This document shows, one piece after another, positions 63,654-64,000 of a stretch of 64,000 nt of DNA. Position numbers and translations under genes: made by a program. The notes beneath the pieces were generated by a model, which searched no databases, had not been told where the DNA came from, and saw nothing but the letters and a program-made list of their open reading frames with translations. Position 1 is the first letter of the stretch. The number at the start of each line of letters is the position of its first letter. The stretch is from Ignavibacteriales bacterium. GTDB taxonomy: Bacteria; Bacteroidota; Ignavibacteria; UBA10030; SZUA-254. The stretch is taken from contig JACRMQ010000007.1 in assembly GCA_016214905.1 (NCBI GenBank), positions 567,695 through 631,694 of the forward strand, read 5' to 3'.

Positions 63654-64000
63654 ATGTACCGAAAACTATATAATTATTTTACAAATGACCATAAATACCT
63701 TTCTCGAATGCTTGAGAATGCTGTTGTCGGTAATGAAAATATTGATGAGGTTAGTTATTCTAAATTCCGTTCCGGAATTTTGAAACACATCGGTATGGAA
63801 GAAAAAATATTAATTCCGGAATATCTAAAAACACCAGATACTGAACGATATTCACTCGCCACCCACCTACGATTAGATCATGGTGCTATAGCTGCATTGC
63901 TTGTACCAAAACCTTCTTTGAAGATTATTGCCGCTCTAAAAGCAATACTTTCAAAACATAATGTTCTGGAAGAAAAACCTGGTGGTTTATATGAAGTATG
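63654..64000 (+). CDS. Hemerythrin HHE-like protein, truncated by window end
   Basis: An open frame of at least 115 codons starts at ATG 63654 and runs off the window. It reads MYRKLYNYFTNDHKYLSRML, then RSGILKHIGMEEKILIPEYL and ATHLRLDHGAIAALL, with later HNVLEEKPGGLYEV. The spaced histidines and glutamates (NDH, KHIGMEE, HLRLDH, KHNVLEE) match the hemerythrin cation-binding (HHE) pattern, which binds a di-iron centre and oxygen or nitric oxide. It is probably co-transcribed with the two small genes upstream. The 3' end is missing, so later domains cannot be judged. Confidence 0.75.
   Translation, partial: MYRKLYNYFTNDHKYLSRMLENAVVGNENIDEVSYSKFRSGILKHIGMEEKILIPEYLKTPDTERYSLATHLRLDHGAIAALLVPKPSLKIIAALKAILSKHNVLEEKPGGLYEV

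Overview
The window looks like a chromosomal segment of an AT-rich Gram-negative bacterium of the Bacteroidota/Chlorobiota assemblage, most likely Ignavibacteria or a close uncultured relative. The main clue is the C-terminal type IX secretion (T9SS) type A sorting domain with the motif QNYPNPFNP in three large secreted proteins, a form typical of Ignavibacteria and neighbouring candidate phyla. A carboxypeptidase-regulatory-like TonB-dependent receptor, a DUF5916 protein, PD40 exported proteins and giant multiheme cytochromes fit the same group. No rRNA, complete tRNA, CRISPR array, transposase or integrase gene is visible. All supported genes but one (the DUF5916 gene) lie on the + strand.

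Region 1 (1-7111) is a tightly overlapping five-gene operon: a membrane diheme b-type cytochrome, a 20-heme and a 22-heme c-type cytochrome, an outer-membrane beta-barrel protein, and a membrane-anchored ferredoxin/flavin oxidoreductase. Together they look like a complete electron path from NAD(P)H or quinol to the cell surface, and this is the most interesting system here. Region 2 (7112-13189) holds a DUF4153 membrane protein, a BaiN/HI0933-type flavoprotein and the DUF5916 outer-membrane protein on the minus strand. Region 3 (13190-27627) has a hybrid periplasmic-sensor histidine kinase with a NarL-type regulator, a small sorting-domain-like protein and two giant T9SS cargo proteins, bordered by intergenic repeats, tRNA-end-like tags and a copy of the 3' end of the DUF4153 gene.

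Region 4 (27628-38400) runs from a MalT-like (LAL) regulator through a 65-aa conserved small protein, a 1356-aa T9SS cargo protein and a TonB-dependent receptor to a secreted PD40 protein. Region 5 (38536-47759) is a mixed accessory block: an esterase fused to a CBM48-like domain, an alpha/beta hydrolase plus a broken duplicate of its 3' end, a kelch protein, a flavodoxin-fold oxidoreductase with an apparent frameshift at its start, a short-chain dehydrogenase, a DUF4386 protein, a PanE-like reductase, a PD40 protein, a small membrane protein and an NAD(P)-binding protein.

Region 6 (48162-51649) is a membrane histidine kinase overlapping an NtrC-type sigma-54 activator. Region 7 (52110-60530) is a TetR-controlled export operon: membrane fusion protein, two separate ABC ATPases, TolC, a beta-barrel protein and two ABC-2 permeases. 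It resembles E. coli ybhGFSR, but with the ATPase split in two and an outer-membrane channel included. Region 8 (60527-64000) has a metallophosphoesterase lipoprotein, a beta-barrel protein, a DUF6448 protein, an ABM-fold protein, a STAS-like protein and the 5' part of a hemerythrin-like gene cut by the window end.

All functions are read from motifs and remembered family patterns; no search was run.
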